From positions 1 to 7,270 of the forward strand of contig CANISN010000075.1 in NCBI GenBank assembly GCA_947470165.1: 7,270 bases of DNA, in the 5' to 3' direction. The position numbers were made by a program, and so were the translations under genes. Each line of letters opens with the position of its first letter. Position 1 is the stretch's first letter. The notes under the pieces are model-generated. The model was not told the origin of the DNA. It did no database searches and saw only the letters and a list, made by a program, of their open reading frames with translations. Source of the stretch: Burkholderiaceae bacterium. Its GTDB lineage: Bacteria; Pseudomonadota; Gammaproteobacteria; Burkholderiales; Burkholderiaceae. Shown piece after piece: positions 1 to 6,087 of the stretch.

Positions 1-50
1 ATGACAGTGTGTTGATGATTTGGGATGTTTACCCCAGCGATACGTGCCAT
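1..50 (-). CDS. rpsM: 30S ribosomal protein S13, N-terminal fragment (gene runs off the left edge)
   Basis: Only the first 16 codons are in the window, reading MARIAGVNIPNHQHTV. This is the conserved N-terminus of bacterial S13, a small-subunit head protein that contacts 16S rRNA, forms intersubunit bridges with L5 and the large subunit, and reaches the P-site tRNA. The ATG at 50-48 is preceded by AAGAGG with a 7-base spacer, a good ribosome binding site, so the start is secure. The gene lies only 24 bases after rpmJ, too little for the separate promoter and S4-binding leader that precede rpsM in E. coli. It is therefore probably transcribed as a continuation of the spc block. Nothing can be said about the rest of the protein. 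Confidence 0.95.
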   Translation of the reverse strand, partial: MARIAGVNIPNHQHTV

Positions 51-57
51 GAGATTT

Positions 58-65
58 CCTCTTAA
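58..65 (-). promoter_or_regulatory. Ribosome binding site of rpsM (TTAAGAGG form)
   Basis: On the minus strand this reads TTAAGAGG, ending 7 bases before the rpsM ATG. The same eight bases occur before rpmJ, rpsN and rplX in this window. Complementarity to the 16S 3' end is through the AGAGG core. Confidence 0.75.
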
Positions 66-74
66 TTAACCAGA

Positions 75-191
75 TCAGCCTTGACGCTGCTTATGACGTG
101 CATCTGAAGAACAGATCACGCGCACAACGCGTTTGCGCTTAATGATCTTGCAATTTCTGCAAATACACTTAACGGATGCTAAAACTTTCAT
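75..191 (-). CDS. rpmJ: 50S ribosomal protein L36, zinc-binding (C+) type
   Basis: This 38-residue protein starts [15 protein letters not shown] and ends DARHKQRQG, with a TGA stop at 75-77. L36 is the smallest large-subunit protein; it binds 23S rRNA near the L16 and L6 region and helps late assembly. The zinc ligands of the C+ form are all present: Cys11, Cys14, Cys27 and His33. An additional cysteine at position 9 stands where many relatives have a basic residue. The ATG at 191-189 follows AAGAGG with a 6-base spacer. The gene sits 34 bases after infA and 24 bases before rpsM, an order usual for Burkholderiales. Bacteria often keep a second, zinc-free L36 copy elsewhere; this window cannot show that. 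Confidence 0.95.
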   Translation of the reverse strand: MKVLASVKCICRNCKIIKRKRVVRVICSSDARHKQRQG

Positions 192-225
192 AACTCACCT
201 CTTAAAAATAGTTCCAACTAAATCT

Positions 226-444
226 TTACTTCGCTCGGAATATGATTCTGGCTCGGGTTAGATCGTATGGAGTTAACTCCACCGTCACCTTATCTCCTGG
301 CAATATGCGGATGTAATGCATCCTCATTTTTCCAGAAATATGCCCTAGAACCACATGTCCGTTTTCTAGCTTCACGCGAAACATTGCGTTCGGCAAATTC
401 TCAATTATTTCTCCCGCCATCTGAATTACATCGTCTTTAGACAT
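226..444 (-). CDS. infA: Translation initiation factor IF-1
   Basis: This 72-residue protein has the normal IF-1 length. It is a single S1-like OB-fold that binds the 30S A site and works with IF-2 and IF-3 in initiation. The most conserved stretches are present: [15 protein letters not shown] at about 17-30, HISGKMR at 35-41 with the following [10 protein letters not shown], and [13 protein letters not shown] at 55-67. The ATG at 444-442 comes 4 bases after the secY stop. No strong Shine-Dalgarno sequence is visible; only a weak GATGGG-like stretch lies in the last secY codons. Translation is therefore probably coupled to secY. Placement between secY and rpmJ differs from E. coli, where infA lies outside this cluster, and agrees with betaproteobacteria. 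Confidence 0.96.
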   Translation of the reverse strand: MSKDDVIQMAGEIIENLPNAMFRVKLENGHVVLGHISGKMRMHYIRILPGDKVTVELTPYDLTRARIIFRAK

Positions 445-448
445 TCAG

Positions 449-1786
449 TTAGACGCCCATCTTAAAGTTAGCTTTTTTCATTAAAGAACCATACTGCTGC
501 TGCATTACAAATGACTGAACTTGAGCCATAAAATCCATTGCAACAACGACAATAATCAACAATGAAGTACCGCCAAAATAAAATGGCACGTTGTACTTCA
601 ACACTAAGAATTCTGGCAACAAGCAGACCAAAACCATATAAATCGCACCAGCCAAAGTTAAGCGCACCAAGATCTTGTCGATATAGCGACCAGTCTGATC
701 GCCAGGACGAATGCCTGGAACAAAGGCGCCGCTCTTCTTCAAATTATCAGCTGTGTCACGACTATTGAATACAAGGGCTGTGTAGAAGAAGCAGAAGAAA
801 ATAATCGCTGCAGCATAGAAAATAGTGTAAACAGGTTGACCTGGGGCTAATGTTGCTGCCAAATCTTTGATGATTCGACTAAACATATTTGTTGGCTCGC
901 CCGAGGTAAACCAGCCTGCAATCGTTGCAGGAAATAAAATAATAGATGAAGCAAAAATAGGAGGGATTACACCCGCCATATTTAACTTCAATGGGAAATA
1001 AGATGACTGTCCGCCATAAACCTTATTTCCAACTTGACGTTTAGCATAATTCACCAAAATACGGCGCTGACCACGTTCGACGAAAACTACAAAGTAAGTT
1101 ACGGCAACGCAGATCACAACGATTAACAGTGCGGAAAGGATATTCATAGAGCCGGTACGTACTAATTCGAGCAAGCTGCCGATCGCTGAAGGTAAACCAG
1201 AAACAATGCCGCCGAAAATAATGATGGAGATACCATTACCGAGTCCACGCTCCGTAATTTGCTCACCAAGCCACATCAAGAACATCGTTCCAGTTACCAA
1301 AGTCACGACAGTGTTGAGTTCAAACATCAAGCCTGGGTTAATTACTAAGCCTGGCTGCGCTTGTAATGCAACGGAGATACCTAGCGCCTGAAATGTTGCT
1401 AAAAGCACTGTGCCATAGCGGGTGTACTGAGTAATCTTGCGCTGTCCTGCCTGCCCTTCTTTTTTCAAAGACTCCAACGTTGGAACAACAATCGTCATTA
1501 ACTGCATGATGATTGATGCAGAGATATAAGGCATGATTCCAAGAGCAAACACTGTAAAACGGGATAAGGCACCGCCAGAGAATAAGTTAAACATCCCCAA
1601 GATGCCGTCTTTTTGACCTGAGAATAATTGAGCCAATTGGTCAGGATCAATGCCTGGCACAGGAATATGCGCACCTAGGCGGAACACGAGCAATGCCAAC
1701 ACCAGAAATATCAAGCGTTGACGTAATTCGCCAAACTTGTTTCCTGATGGAGCAATATTTGCTGTGTTATTAGGTGCGAGTGCCAT
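449..1786 (-). CDS. secY: Protein translocase subunit SecY
   Basis: SecY is the channel-forming inner-membrane protein of the SecYEG translocon. It partners SecA, the ribosome and YidC to export or insert proteins. The 445 residues match the family length (E. coli 443). Ten membrane segments can be placed at roughly 24-40, 76-97, 122-145, 155-172, 184-203, 215-237, 273-292, 318-341, 372-392 and 400-418. The plug region lies near 60-75 ([17 protein letters not shown]). Cytoplasmic loop C4 carries ERGQRRI at 237-243, and loop C5 carries [14 protein letters not shown] at 352-365, which includes the conserved arginine (R360) needed for SecA and ribosome contact. The gene starts 17 bases after rplO. 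No clear Shine-Dalgarno sequence precedes the ATG, only AAAG next to it. It is the only membrane protein in the window. Confidence 0.98.
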   Translation of the reverse strand: MALAPNNTANIAPSGNKFGELRQRLIFLVLALLVFRLGAHIPVPGIDPDQLAQLFSGQKDGILGMFNLFSGGALSRFTVFALGIMPYISASIIMQLMTIVVPTLESLKKEGQAGQRKITQYTRYGTVLLATFQALGISVALQAQPGLVINPGLMFELNTVVTLVTGTMFLMWLGEQITERGLGNGISIIIFGGIVSGLPSAIGSLLELVRTGSMNILSALLIVVICVAVTYFVVFVERGQRRILVNYAKRQVGNKVYGGQSSYFPLKLNMAGVIPPIFASSIILFPATIAGWFTSGEPTNMFSRIIKDLAATLAPGQPVYTIFYAAAIIFFCFFYTALVFNSRDTADNLKKSGAFVPGIRPGDQTGRYIDKILVRLTLAGAIYMVLVCLLPEFLVLKYNVPFYFGGTSLLIIVVVAMDFMAQVQSFVMQQQYGSLMKKANFKMGV

Positions 1787-1803
1787 CTTTAATTTAAAGC
1801 TGA

Positions 1804-2244
1804 TTAAACCAAATCAAGCAATTTGCCGCCAGCTGCTTCAATCGCTGCTTTTGCACCTGCTGTCGCTGTAATACCTTTGAGGGTTACAGCAATAGAAAGT
1901 TCACCAGTCTTAATAACTTTCACTGAATTAATCTGCTCACCAGCAAAACCGTGGGCTCTCAAAACCAACAAGTCCACTTCCGGCAAGTTGATTTTTGCTA
2001 AGTCATTCAAAGTAATTTGACCAACGTGACGACGTGTCAAAGACACGAAACCGCGTTTTGGCAAACGACGGTACATTGGCATCTGTCCGCCCTCGAAGCC
2101 AACTTTATGGAAGCCGCCTGAACGTGACTTTTGCCCTTTGTGACCACGGCCAGCTGTTTTTCCAAGACCAGAGCCGATACCGCGACCTACGCGACGACGA
2201 TTTTTATTGGAGCCCGCTGCCGGTTTGATTGTATTGAGTTGCAT
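1804..2244 (-). CDS. rplO: 50S ribosomal protein L15
   Basis: L15 is a large-subunit assembly protein with a long, basic, unstructured N-terminal arm that threads into 23S rRNA and a small globular C-terminal domain. The arm is clear here: [20 protein letters not shown] spans about 16-35, followed by [20 protein letters not shown] and RRLPKRGF near 59-66. The length of 146 residues is normal. The C-terminal third, with alternating Val, Ala and Gly, matches the family. The ATG at 2244 has a moderate AGGCGAAG-like site upstream, plus AGGTAA further back. It follows rpmD by 27 bases and precedes secY by 17, the conserved rpmD-rplO-secY order. Confidence 0.97.
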   Translation of the reverse strand: MQLNTIKPAAGSNKNRRRVGRGIGSGLGKTAGRGHKGQKSRSGGFHKVGFEGGQMPMYRRLPKRGFVSLTRRHVGQITLNDLAKINLPEVDLLVLRAHGFAGEQINSVKVIKTGELSIAVTLKGITATAGAKAAIEAAGGKLLDLV

Positions 2245-2271
2245 ATTCTTCGCCTATTTACCTGCTAGTTA

Positions 2272-2460
2272 TTAGCCAACGACCTTAACTAGATAAGAAA
2301 CTTTATTAATCATTCCGCGAACAGCTGGCGTGTCTTCTAATTCTGAAACAGAATTGATGCGACGCAGGCCTAAGCCTCGAACAGTTGCACGATGGCTTTC
2401 ACGTGTGCCGATCAAACTACGCACTAGTTGCAGTTTGAGTTTAGTGTTAGTTGTTGTCAT
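2272..2460 (-). CDS. rpmD: 50S ribosomal protein L30
   Basis: This 62-residue protein has the length and fold pattern of bacterial L30, a small ferredoxin-like protein on the large-subunit surface. Recognisable parts are [20 protein letters not shown] at 8-27, the GLGLRRINS core at 29-37, and the C-terminal [12 protein letters not shown] strand that ends the family. The N-terminal MTTTNTK is a short variable lead. The ATG at 2460-2458 is preceded by TTAGGAAT about 7 bases upstream. The gene lies between rpsE (24-base gap) and rplO (27-base gap). L30 is missing in some bacterial groups, so its intact presence here is informative. Confidence 0.95.
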   Translation of the reverse strand: MTTTNTKLKLQLVRSLIGTRESHRATVRGLGLRRINSVSELEDTPAVRGMINKVSYLVKVVG

Positions 2461-2484
2461 TTATAGATTCCTAATCTTTTGGTC

Positions 2485-3003
2485 TTAGCCTAGAATCTCT
2501 TCAACTGATTTGCCGCGCTTAGCTGCAATTTCAGAAGGAGTGCTCATCTTGCTCAAACCATCAATCGTTGCACGAACCATGTTGTAAGGGTTGGTTGAGC
2601 CAAGTGACTTAGCAACAACGTTAGTTACACCCATGACATCGAAAATTGCGCGCATTGGGCCGCCGGCAATAACACCAGTTCCGTCTTTAGCCGGAGAAAT
2701 CATCACGCGTGACGCGCCATGTTTACCAATTACAGTATGTTGCAAAGTACCCTTGCGCAAGGAAACCTTAATCATCTTGCGTCGTGCTTCATCCATTGCT
2801 TTTTGAACGGCAACCGGCACTTCTTTAGACTTGCCCTTACCCATACCGATACGACCATCGCCATCGCCAACTACAGTGAGCGCAGCGAAGCCAAGAATAC
2901 GGCCACCCTTAACTACTTTAGTTACACGATTAACCGCAATCATCTTCTCGCGAAGACCATCATCACGCTCTTCGTTTTGCATCTTGTTTTGCATTTTTGC
3001 CAT
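2485..3003 (-). CDS. rpsE: 30S ribosomal protein S5
   Basis: S5 lies at the mRNA entry side of the small subunit near helix 34 and takes part in decoding accuracy and mRNA unwinding with S3 and S4. The 172 residues include the N-terminal dsRNA-binding-like domain, with [20 protein letters not shown] at 24-43 and [20 protein letters not shown] at 44-63. The C-terminal domain follows, with [19 protein letters not shown] and NPYNMVRAT. The loop around K32-G33-G34-R35, where spectinomycin-resistance changes occur in E. coli, looks wild type. The start at 3003 has TTTAGGAAAAAAC just upstream. Met4 and Met8 are less likely starts because they lack their own site. Codons 4-11 contain a 12-base repeat (MQNK-MQNE). 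Confidence 0.97.
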   Translation of the reverse strand: MAKMQNKMQNEERDDGLREKMIAVNRVTKVVKGGRILGFAALTVVGDGDGRIGMGKGKSKEVPVAVQKAMDEARRKMIKVSLRKGTLQHTVIGKHGASRVMISPAKDGTGVIAGGPMRAIFDVMGVTNVVAKSLGSTNPYNMVRATIDGLSKMSTPSEIAAKRGKSVEEILG

Positions 3004-3021
3004 GTTTTTTCCTAAACCCTT

Positions 3022-3375
3022 TTAGAACTTCAGACCGGCTTCACGCGCAGCTTCAGCTAAGGCCTTAATACGGCCGTGGTAACGATGTCCGGAGCGATCA
3101 AATGCAACATCAACAATGCCTGCCTTAACAGCACGCTCAGCAACTAACTTCCCAACTTGTTTAGCAGCTTCAGCGTTACCGCCGTTTTTGATTGCTTGGC
3201 GCAAATCTTTTTCCATTGTTGAGGCAGCTGCTACAACTTTGGTTCCACATGGGCTATATACCTGAGCAGAAATATGTGAGTTGCTTCGGATAACTGTTAA
3301 GCGATTTGCCAATGCTTCGGCAATGCGAATACGAGTCTGCCTAGCACGTCTTTGTCTGGATTCGTCTTTATTCAT
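3022..3375 (-). CDS. rplR: 50S ribosomal protein L18
   Basis: L18 binds 5S rRNA and, with L5 and L25, anchors it in the central protuberance. The length of 117 residues is the same as in E. coli. The arginine-rich N-terminal tail (residues 1-30, with [12 protein letters not shown]) and the conserved C-terminal block [20 protein letters not shown] at 91-110, followed by REAGL, identify it. The central part [18 protein letters not shown] at 36-53 is also typical. The ATG at 3375 follows rplF by 13 bases. Its Shine-Dalgarno sequence is weak (GCGAGA), so it may depend on ribosomes finishing rplF. The order rplF-rplR-rpsE is the universal bacterial one. Confidence 0.97.
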   Translation of the reverse strand: MNKDESRQRRARQTRIRIAEALANRLTVIRSNSHISAQVYSPCGTKVVAAASTMEKDLRQAIKNGGNAEAAKQVGKLVAERAVKAGIVDVAFDRSGHRYHGRIKALAEAAREAGLKF

Positions 3376-3388
3376 TTTTTAGTCTCGC

Positions 3389-3922
3389 TTACTTCTTCTT
3401 GGTTTCTTTCAGATGCACAACTTCATCAACGTAGCGAACGCCCTTGCCTTTATATGGCTCTGGTGAACGATATGCGCGAACTTCAGCTGCAACCTGGCCA
3501 ACTTGCTGCTTGTTGGAGCCTTTAATAATGATTTCAGTTTGGCTTGGAGTCTCAGCCTTTACACCTTTTGGCAGGTTGTAAATGATGTCGTGTGAGAAAC
3601 CTAACTGCAACTTCAATGATTCGCCTTGAGCAGCAGCACGGTAACCAACGCCTACCAAGCTGAGCTTACGCTCAAAGCCAGTAGTAACGCCGACAACCAT
3701 ATTATTTACTAAAGCTCGTGCTGTACCTGACTGTGCACCAGCTTCTGGTGAGTTGTTATTTAAAACAACTGTCAATACGCCATCTTCTTGTTTCAAACCA
3801 ACAGAAGGATGCAAGTTATGTGACAAAGTACCCAATGGGCCTTTAACAGTAATGCTTGCACCGTTGATGCTGATTTCAGCGCCCTTAGGGACTGGAATAG
3901 GTGATTTACCAACGCGGGACAT
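3389..3922 (-). CDS. rplF: 50S ribosomal protein L6 (start moved to 3922)
   Basis: L6 is a two-domain large-subunit protein near the sarcin-ricin loop and the factor-binding site. The protein from the ATG at 3922 is 177 residues, the normal size, and begins [14 protein letters not shown] as the family does. The C-terminal signature [11 protein letters not shown] lies at 155-165, and VGVGYRA in the second domain at about 90-96. The frame stays open for 18 more codons upstream, into the end of rpsH. The start at 3922 is chosen because a perfect AAGGAG lies 6 bases before it and the sequence from there matches the family N-terminus. The Shine-Dalgarno sequence shares bases with the rpsH stop codon, so the two genes are probably coupled. 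Confidence 0.97.
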   Translation of the reverse strand: MSRVGKSPIPVPKGAEISINGASITVKGPLGTLSHNLHPSVGLKQEDGVLTVVLNNNSPEAGAQSGTARALVNNMVVGVTTGFERKLSLVGVGYRAAAQGESLKLQLGFSHDIIYNLPKGVKAETPSQTEIIIKGSNKQQVGQVAAEVRAYRSPEPYKGKGVRYVDEVVHLKETKKK

Positions 3923-3928
3923 ATTTCT

Positions 3929-3934
3929 CTCCTT
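3929..3934 (-). promoter_or_regulatory. Ribosome binding site that fixes the rplF start
   Basis: The minus strand reads AAGGAG, ending 6 bases before the ATG at 3922. Its first two A bases are the last two bases of the rpsH TAA stop. This strong, well-spaced site supports the 177-residue L6 over the 195-residue frame that would overlap rpsH. Confidence 0.9.
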
Positions 3935-4328
3935 ACGCGACGTAGCAAATAACTTCACCACCAACGCCGTTTGCACGGGCTTTGCGGTCTGTCATTACGC
4001 CTTGTGGGGTTGAAATAATTGCAATGCCTAAGCCATTCATTACTTCTGGAATGTCGTGGCGGCCTTTATAGATACGTAGACTTGGTGTAGAAACACGGTC
4101 GATACGCTCAATAACAGGGCGGCCTGCATAGTATTTGAGTTCGATGTGCAACACTGGCTTAGCTGCCTCACCTTTGATTTCAAAACTATCGATATAGCCT
4201 TCATCCTGCAAAACTTTTGCAATAGCTACTTTAACTTTTGACGACGGCATCATGACTACAGGCTTCTGTACTGCTTGCGCATTACGAATCCTTGTCAACA
4301 TGTCGGCGATTGGATCGCTGATACTCAT
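3933..4328 (-). CDS. rpsH: 30S ribosomal protein S8
   Basis: S8 is a primary 16S rRNA-binding protein that organises the central domain. In E. coli it also represses the spc operon by binding its mRNA near the start of rplE. The 131 residues start [18 protein letters not shown], the family N-terminus. The RNA-binding C-terminal domain carries [18 protein letters not shown] at 101-118 and GGEVICYVA at the end. The ATG at 4328 has AGGAG 5 bases upstream, a strong site. The TAA stop at 3933 overlaps the Shine-Dalgarno sequence of rplF. I could not see a convincing S8-binding mimic in this mRNA, so S8 autoregulation here is possible but not shown. Confidence 0.97.
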   Translation of the reverse strand: MSISDPIADMLTRIRNAQAVQKPVVMMPSSKVKVAIAKVLQDEGYIDSFEIKGEAAKPVLHIELKYYAGRPVIERIDRVSTPSLRIYKGRHDIPEVMNGLGIAIISTPQGVMTDRKARANGVGGEVICYVA

Positions 4329-4333
4329 GAGTT

Positions 4334-4338
4334 CTCCT
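4334..4338 (-). promoter_or_regulatory. Strong ribosome binding site of rpsH
   Basis: AGGAG on the minus strand, 5 bases before the rpsH ATG and inside the 24-base gap after rpsN. It is the clearest free-standing Shine-Dalgarno sequence in the middle of the spc block. Confidence 0.8.
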
Positions 4339-4352
4339 AATTCTTTCGCCGC

Positions 4353-4658
4353 TTACCAGCTGGCCTTGGTTAAACCGGGGATTTCGCCACGGAAGGCGAT
4401 TTCACGAATCTTGCTACGCGCTAAACCAAACTTGCTGAATACACCGCGCGGACGACCGGTTAATGAACAACGATTTCTTTGACGAATCGGGCTTGCGTTA
4501 CGTGGAAGTGCCTGTAGCTTCAAACGAGCCTCATAGCGCTCTTCATCGCTGCGTGATTGATCAGCGATGATTGCTTTGAGTTCTGCACGCTTTACAGCGT
4601 ACTTCTCTACAGTTTTTGCGCGCTTATTCTCGCGCTCAATTAGGGATAGTTTTGCCAC
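4353..4658 (-). CDS. rpsN: 30S ribosomal protein S14, long zinc-free type, GTG start
   Basis: S14 sits in the head of the small subunit next to S3, S10 and S19. The 101-residue length and the lack of the CxxC...CxxC zinc motif (a single Cys64) put it in the long C-minus class used by most proteobacteria. The signature block [20 protein letters not shown] at 61-80 and the terminal GLTKASW are intact. The start codon is GTG at 4658-4656, unlike its neighbours, giving (M)AKLSLIERE as expected for the family. AAGAGG lies 5 bases upstream and adjoins the rplE stop, so initiation is probably coupled to the end of rplE. Confidence 0.96.
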   Translation of the reverse strand: MAKLSLIERENKRAKTVEKYAVKRAELKAIIADQSRSDEERYEARLKLQALPRNASPIRQRNRCSLTGRPRGVFSKFGLARSKIREIAFRGEIPGLTKASW

Positions 4659-4663
4659 GTTAG

Positions 4664-4671
4664 CCTCTTAA
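4664..4671 (-). promoter_or_regulatory. Ribosome binding site of rpsN overlapping the rplE stop
   Basis: The minus strand reads TTAAGAGG. The TAA within it is the rplE stop codon, and AAGAGG ends 5 bases before the GTG start of rpsN. It supports the unusual GTG start and suggests stop-start coupling. Confidence 0.8.
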
Positions 4672-5210
4672 TTGCGGAAAGGGAATTTGAACGCTGCTAA
4701 CAAAGCTTTTGCTTCTTCGTCAGTTTTAGCGGTCGTCGTAATACTGATATTGAGACCACGCAAGGCATCAATCTTGTCGTATTCGATTTCAGGGAAAATA
4801 ATTTGTTCTTTAACGCCAATGTTGTAGTTACCGCGGCCGTCAAATGCTTTACCGGAAATTCCACGGAAGTCACGTACTCTTGGCAAAGCAACAGTCACGA
4901 AACGATCCAAAAATTCATACATGCGTTGACCGCGCAATGTCACCATGGCACCAATTGGGTAGCCTTGACGAATTTTAAAACCAGCGATTGCTTTTTTTGC
5001 CTTGGTCACAACTGGCTTTTGACCCGCTACTTTAGTCAAATCACCAACTGCATTTTCGATAATTTTCTTATCATTCACTGCATCACCTAAACCCATATTC
5101 AGGGTTACTTTAGTGATACGGGGAACTTCCATTACAGACTTATAACCAAACTTAGTCATCAAATCAGCAACGACTTTTGCTTGATAATGTTCTTGAAAAC
5201 GTGTGCTCAT
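4668..5210 (-). CDS. rplE: 50S ribosomal protein L5
   Basis: L5 binds 5S rRNA in the central protuberance, forms a bridge with S13 and touches the P-site tRNA. The 180 residues are close to the E. coli length (179). Diagnostic blocks are [17 protein letters not shown] at 29-45, [20 protein letters not shown] at 74-93, and [20 protein letters not shown] at 110-129. [14 protein letters not shown] at 135-148 and the C-terminal [17 protein letters not shown] complete the match. The ATG at 5210 has CGGAGAAATT just before it, a good site, 16 bases after rplX. In E. coli the start of this gene is the main target of S8 repression; no equivalent structure was recognised here by eye. Confidence 0.97.
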   Translation of the reverse strand: MSTRFQEHYQAKVVADLMTKFGYKSVMEVPRITKVTLNMGLGDAVNDKKIIENAVGDLTKVAGQKPVVTKAKKAIAGFKIRQGYPIGAMVTLRGQRMYEFLDRFVTVALPRVRDFRGISGKAFDGRGNYNIGVKEQIIFPEIEYDKIDALRGLNISITTTAKTDEEAKALLAAFKFPFRN

Positions 5211-5226
5211 AATTTCTCCGTGCCCC

Positions 5227-5535
5227 TTATGCGCTTAGAGTCGCGCCAGTGGTTTTGAGGAAACGCTGCTTTTTACCATCGACGAGTTTGATACCAACAC
5301 GTGATGGTTTGCCGTTACCGTCAACCACAGCCACATTAGAAATGTGAACAGGCATCGTCTTATCAATCATGCCGCCAGTAACACCGGCTGCTGGATTTGG
5401 CTTAACGCTCTTTTTATAAATATTGACGCCCTCGATCACTAATTTGTTCTCGAGGACGGCTGTAACAGTTCCTTGCTTGCCTTTATCGCGGCCAGTCAAA
5501 AGAACTACTGAATCACCTTTACGAATCTTTTTCAT
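5227..5535 (-). CDS. rplX: 50S ribosomal protein L24
   Basis: L24 starts 50S assembly by binding the 5' domain of 23S rRNA and lies near the exit of the peptide tunnel. The 102-residue protein opens with a KOW motif, [20 protein letters not shown] at 3-22. The family core [14 protein letters not shown] and [18 protein letters not shown] follows, and it ends with [11 protein letters not shown]. The length is typical. The ATG at 5535 is preceded by AAGAGG with a 5-base spacer, and this overlaps the rplN stop codon. The gene lies 9 bases after rplN and 16 before rplE, the conserved rplN-rplX-rplE trio. Confidence 0.97.
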   Translation of the reverse strand: MKKIRKGDSVVLLTGRDKGKQGTVTAVLENKLVIEGVNIYKKSVKPNPAAGVTGGMIDKTMPVHISNVAVVDGNGKPSRVGIKLVDGKKQRFLKTTGATLSA

Positions 5536-5540
5536 ATCTG

Positions 5541-5548
5541 CCTCTTAA
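5541..5548 (-). promoter_or_regulatory. Ribosome binding site of rplX overlapping the rplN stop
   Basis: The minus strand reads TTAAGAGG, in which TAA is the stop of rplN. The AAGAGG part is 5 bases from the rplX ATG. The arrangement is the same as at the rplE-rpsN junction and points to coupled translation of L14 and L24. Confidence 0.8.
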
Positions 5549-5913
5549 ATAACTTCGGGGGCGAGAGAAACGATCTTCATGAACTTCTCAGTACGCAATT
5601 CGCGTGTGACTGGTCCAAAGATACGTGTACCAATTGGCTCTAACTTGGCGTTGAGCAATACCGCAGCGTTTCCATCGAACTTAATTAATGAACCGTCTGG
5701 ACGACGAACACCCTTAGCAGTTCTCACCACTACGGCGTTATAAATATCACCTTTTTTTACACGGCCACGTGGAGCAGCGGACTTTACAGTCACCTTAATG
5801 ACATCTCCGATACTGGCGTAACGACGCTTAGAGCCGCCCAATACCTTGATGCACAAAACTTCACTGGCGCCTGTATTGTCGGCGACCTGTAATCTACTTT
5901 CGGTCTGAATCAT
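5545..5913 (-). CDS. rplN: 50S ribosomal protein L14
   Basis: L14 is a beta-barrel protein at the subunit interface, next to L19 and bridge B8, and is the docking site of the silencing factor RsfS. The 122 residues contain the signature ADNTGA at 11-16, [16 protein letters not shown] at 29-44, and [12 protein letters not shown] at 95-106. The length is that of the family. The ATG at 5913-5911 is preceded by GGGGAT about 6 bases upstream. It is the first gene after the long gap at 5914-6099, so it is the probable first gene of the spc operon. No in-frame earlier start is present in the gap. Confidence 0.98.
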   Translation of the reverse strand: MIQTESRLQVADNTGASEVLCIKVLGGSKRRYASIGDVIKVTVKSAAPRGRVKKGDIYNAVVVRTAKGVRRPDGSLIKFDGNAAVLLNAKLEPIGTRIFGPVTRELRTEKFMKIVSLAPEVI

Positions 5914-5999
5914 TTTCTAATCCCCAACTTATTAGCCAAAGGCAAACAGTCTTGGTTCCGTCTAGGGGCTTTAACGAAAGCTAAAACCCGGAATTAATG

Positions 6000-6035
6000 A
6001 AAAAACACTGCTTCTCACAACAAATCCGGAGAAGC
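6000..6035 (-). terminator. Second possible intrinsic terminator at the S10-spc junction
   Basis: On the minus strand GCTTCTC (6035-6029) and GAGAAGC (6016-6010) can pair as a 7-base-pair stem around a 12-base loop. They are followed by AGTG and then six T bases (6005-6000). The T run is good, but the loop is large and four bases separate stem and T run, so it is weaker than a textbook terminator. It could instead be a stabilising hairpin at the 5' end of the spc transcript if the candidate promoter just upstream is real. Confidence 0.45.
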
Positions 6036-6040
6036 CTTCT

Positions 6041-6070
6041 ATATTACTACGAAAATTAAAGATTTGGCAA
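6041..6070 (-). promoter_or_regulatory. Candidate spc promoter (sigma-70 type)
   Basis: The minus strand reads TTGCCA at 6070-6065 (five of six bases of the -35 consensus), an 18-base spacer, then TAATAT at 6046-6041 (four of six of the -10). Transcription would start near 6034, giving a leader of about 120 bases before rplN. The -35 lies in the 3' arm of the first terminator stem. A weaker alternative, TTGTGA-16-ATTAAT, lies about 25 bases downstream. Both are judged by eye and the chance of a coincidental match in AT-rich DNA is real. Confidence 0.35.
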
Positions 6071-6087
6071 GAGAATTTGCCAAATCT
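6052..6087 (-). terminator. Intrinsic terminator after rpsQ (end of the S10 operon)
   Basis: A perfect 11-base inverted repeat, AGATTTGGCAA (6087-6077 on the minus strand) and TTGCCAAATCT (6070-6060), encloses a 6-base loop. A G-T and an A-T pair can extend the stem to 13. The 3' side continues TTAATTTT, a T-rich but interrupted tract. It lies 12 bases after the rpsQ stop, the expected place for the end of the S10 transcript. The stem is AT-rich (4 of 11 pairs are G-C), so termination may be partial. Confidence 0.7.

Noticed and set aside
562..768. Plus-strand open frame inside secY
   Set aside because: It is antisense to the highly conserved SecY protein, low in plausible domain content, and typical of a shadow frame.
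2719..3025. Overlapping plus-strand open frames inside rpsE (up to 98 codons)
   Set aside because: They run antisense to conserved S5 codons, show no recognisable protein family and no ribosome binding site.
3923..3976. An 18-codon N-terminal extension of L6 overlapping the end of rpsH
   Set aside because: The extension has no family match, and the strong AAGGAG with a 6-base spacer supports the ATG at 3922, which gives the normal 177 residues.
4040..4222. Second minus-strand frame inside rpsH, and a similar one inside rplE at 4697-4891
   Set aside because: Both are out of frame within strongly conserved genes and match no family I know.
4803..5090. 95-codon plus-strand open frame inside rplE
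   Set aside because: It is antisense to the conserved L5 core and its composition is that of a complementary-frame artefact.
5190..5240. S8-binding regulatory site at the rplE start, as in E. coli
   Set aside because: I looked for a mimic of 16S helix 21 around the rplX-rplE junction and could not see one by eye. A covariance-model search would be needed to claim it.
5997..6059. A 20-codon open frame on the plus strand in the S10-spc gap (starts MKKHCFSQQ)
   Set aside because: It is short, has only a weak upstream CGGA, and lies across the hairpins that already explain the sequence. There is no sign of a promoter or of coding bias.
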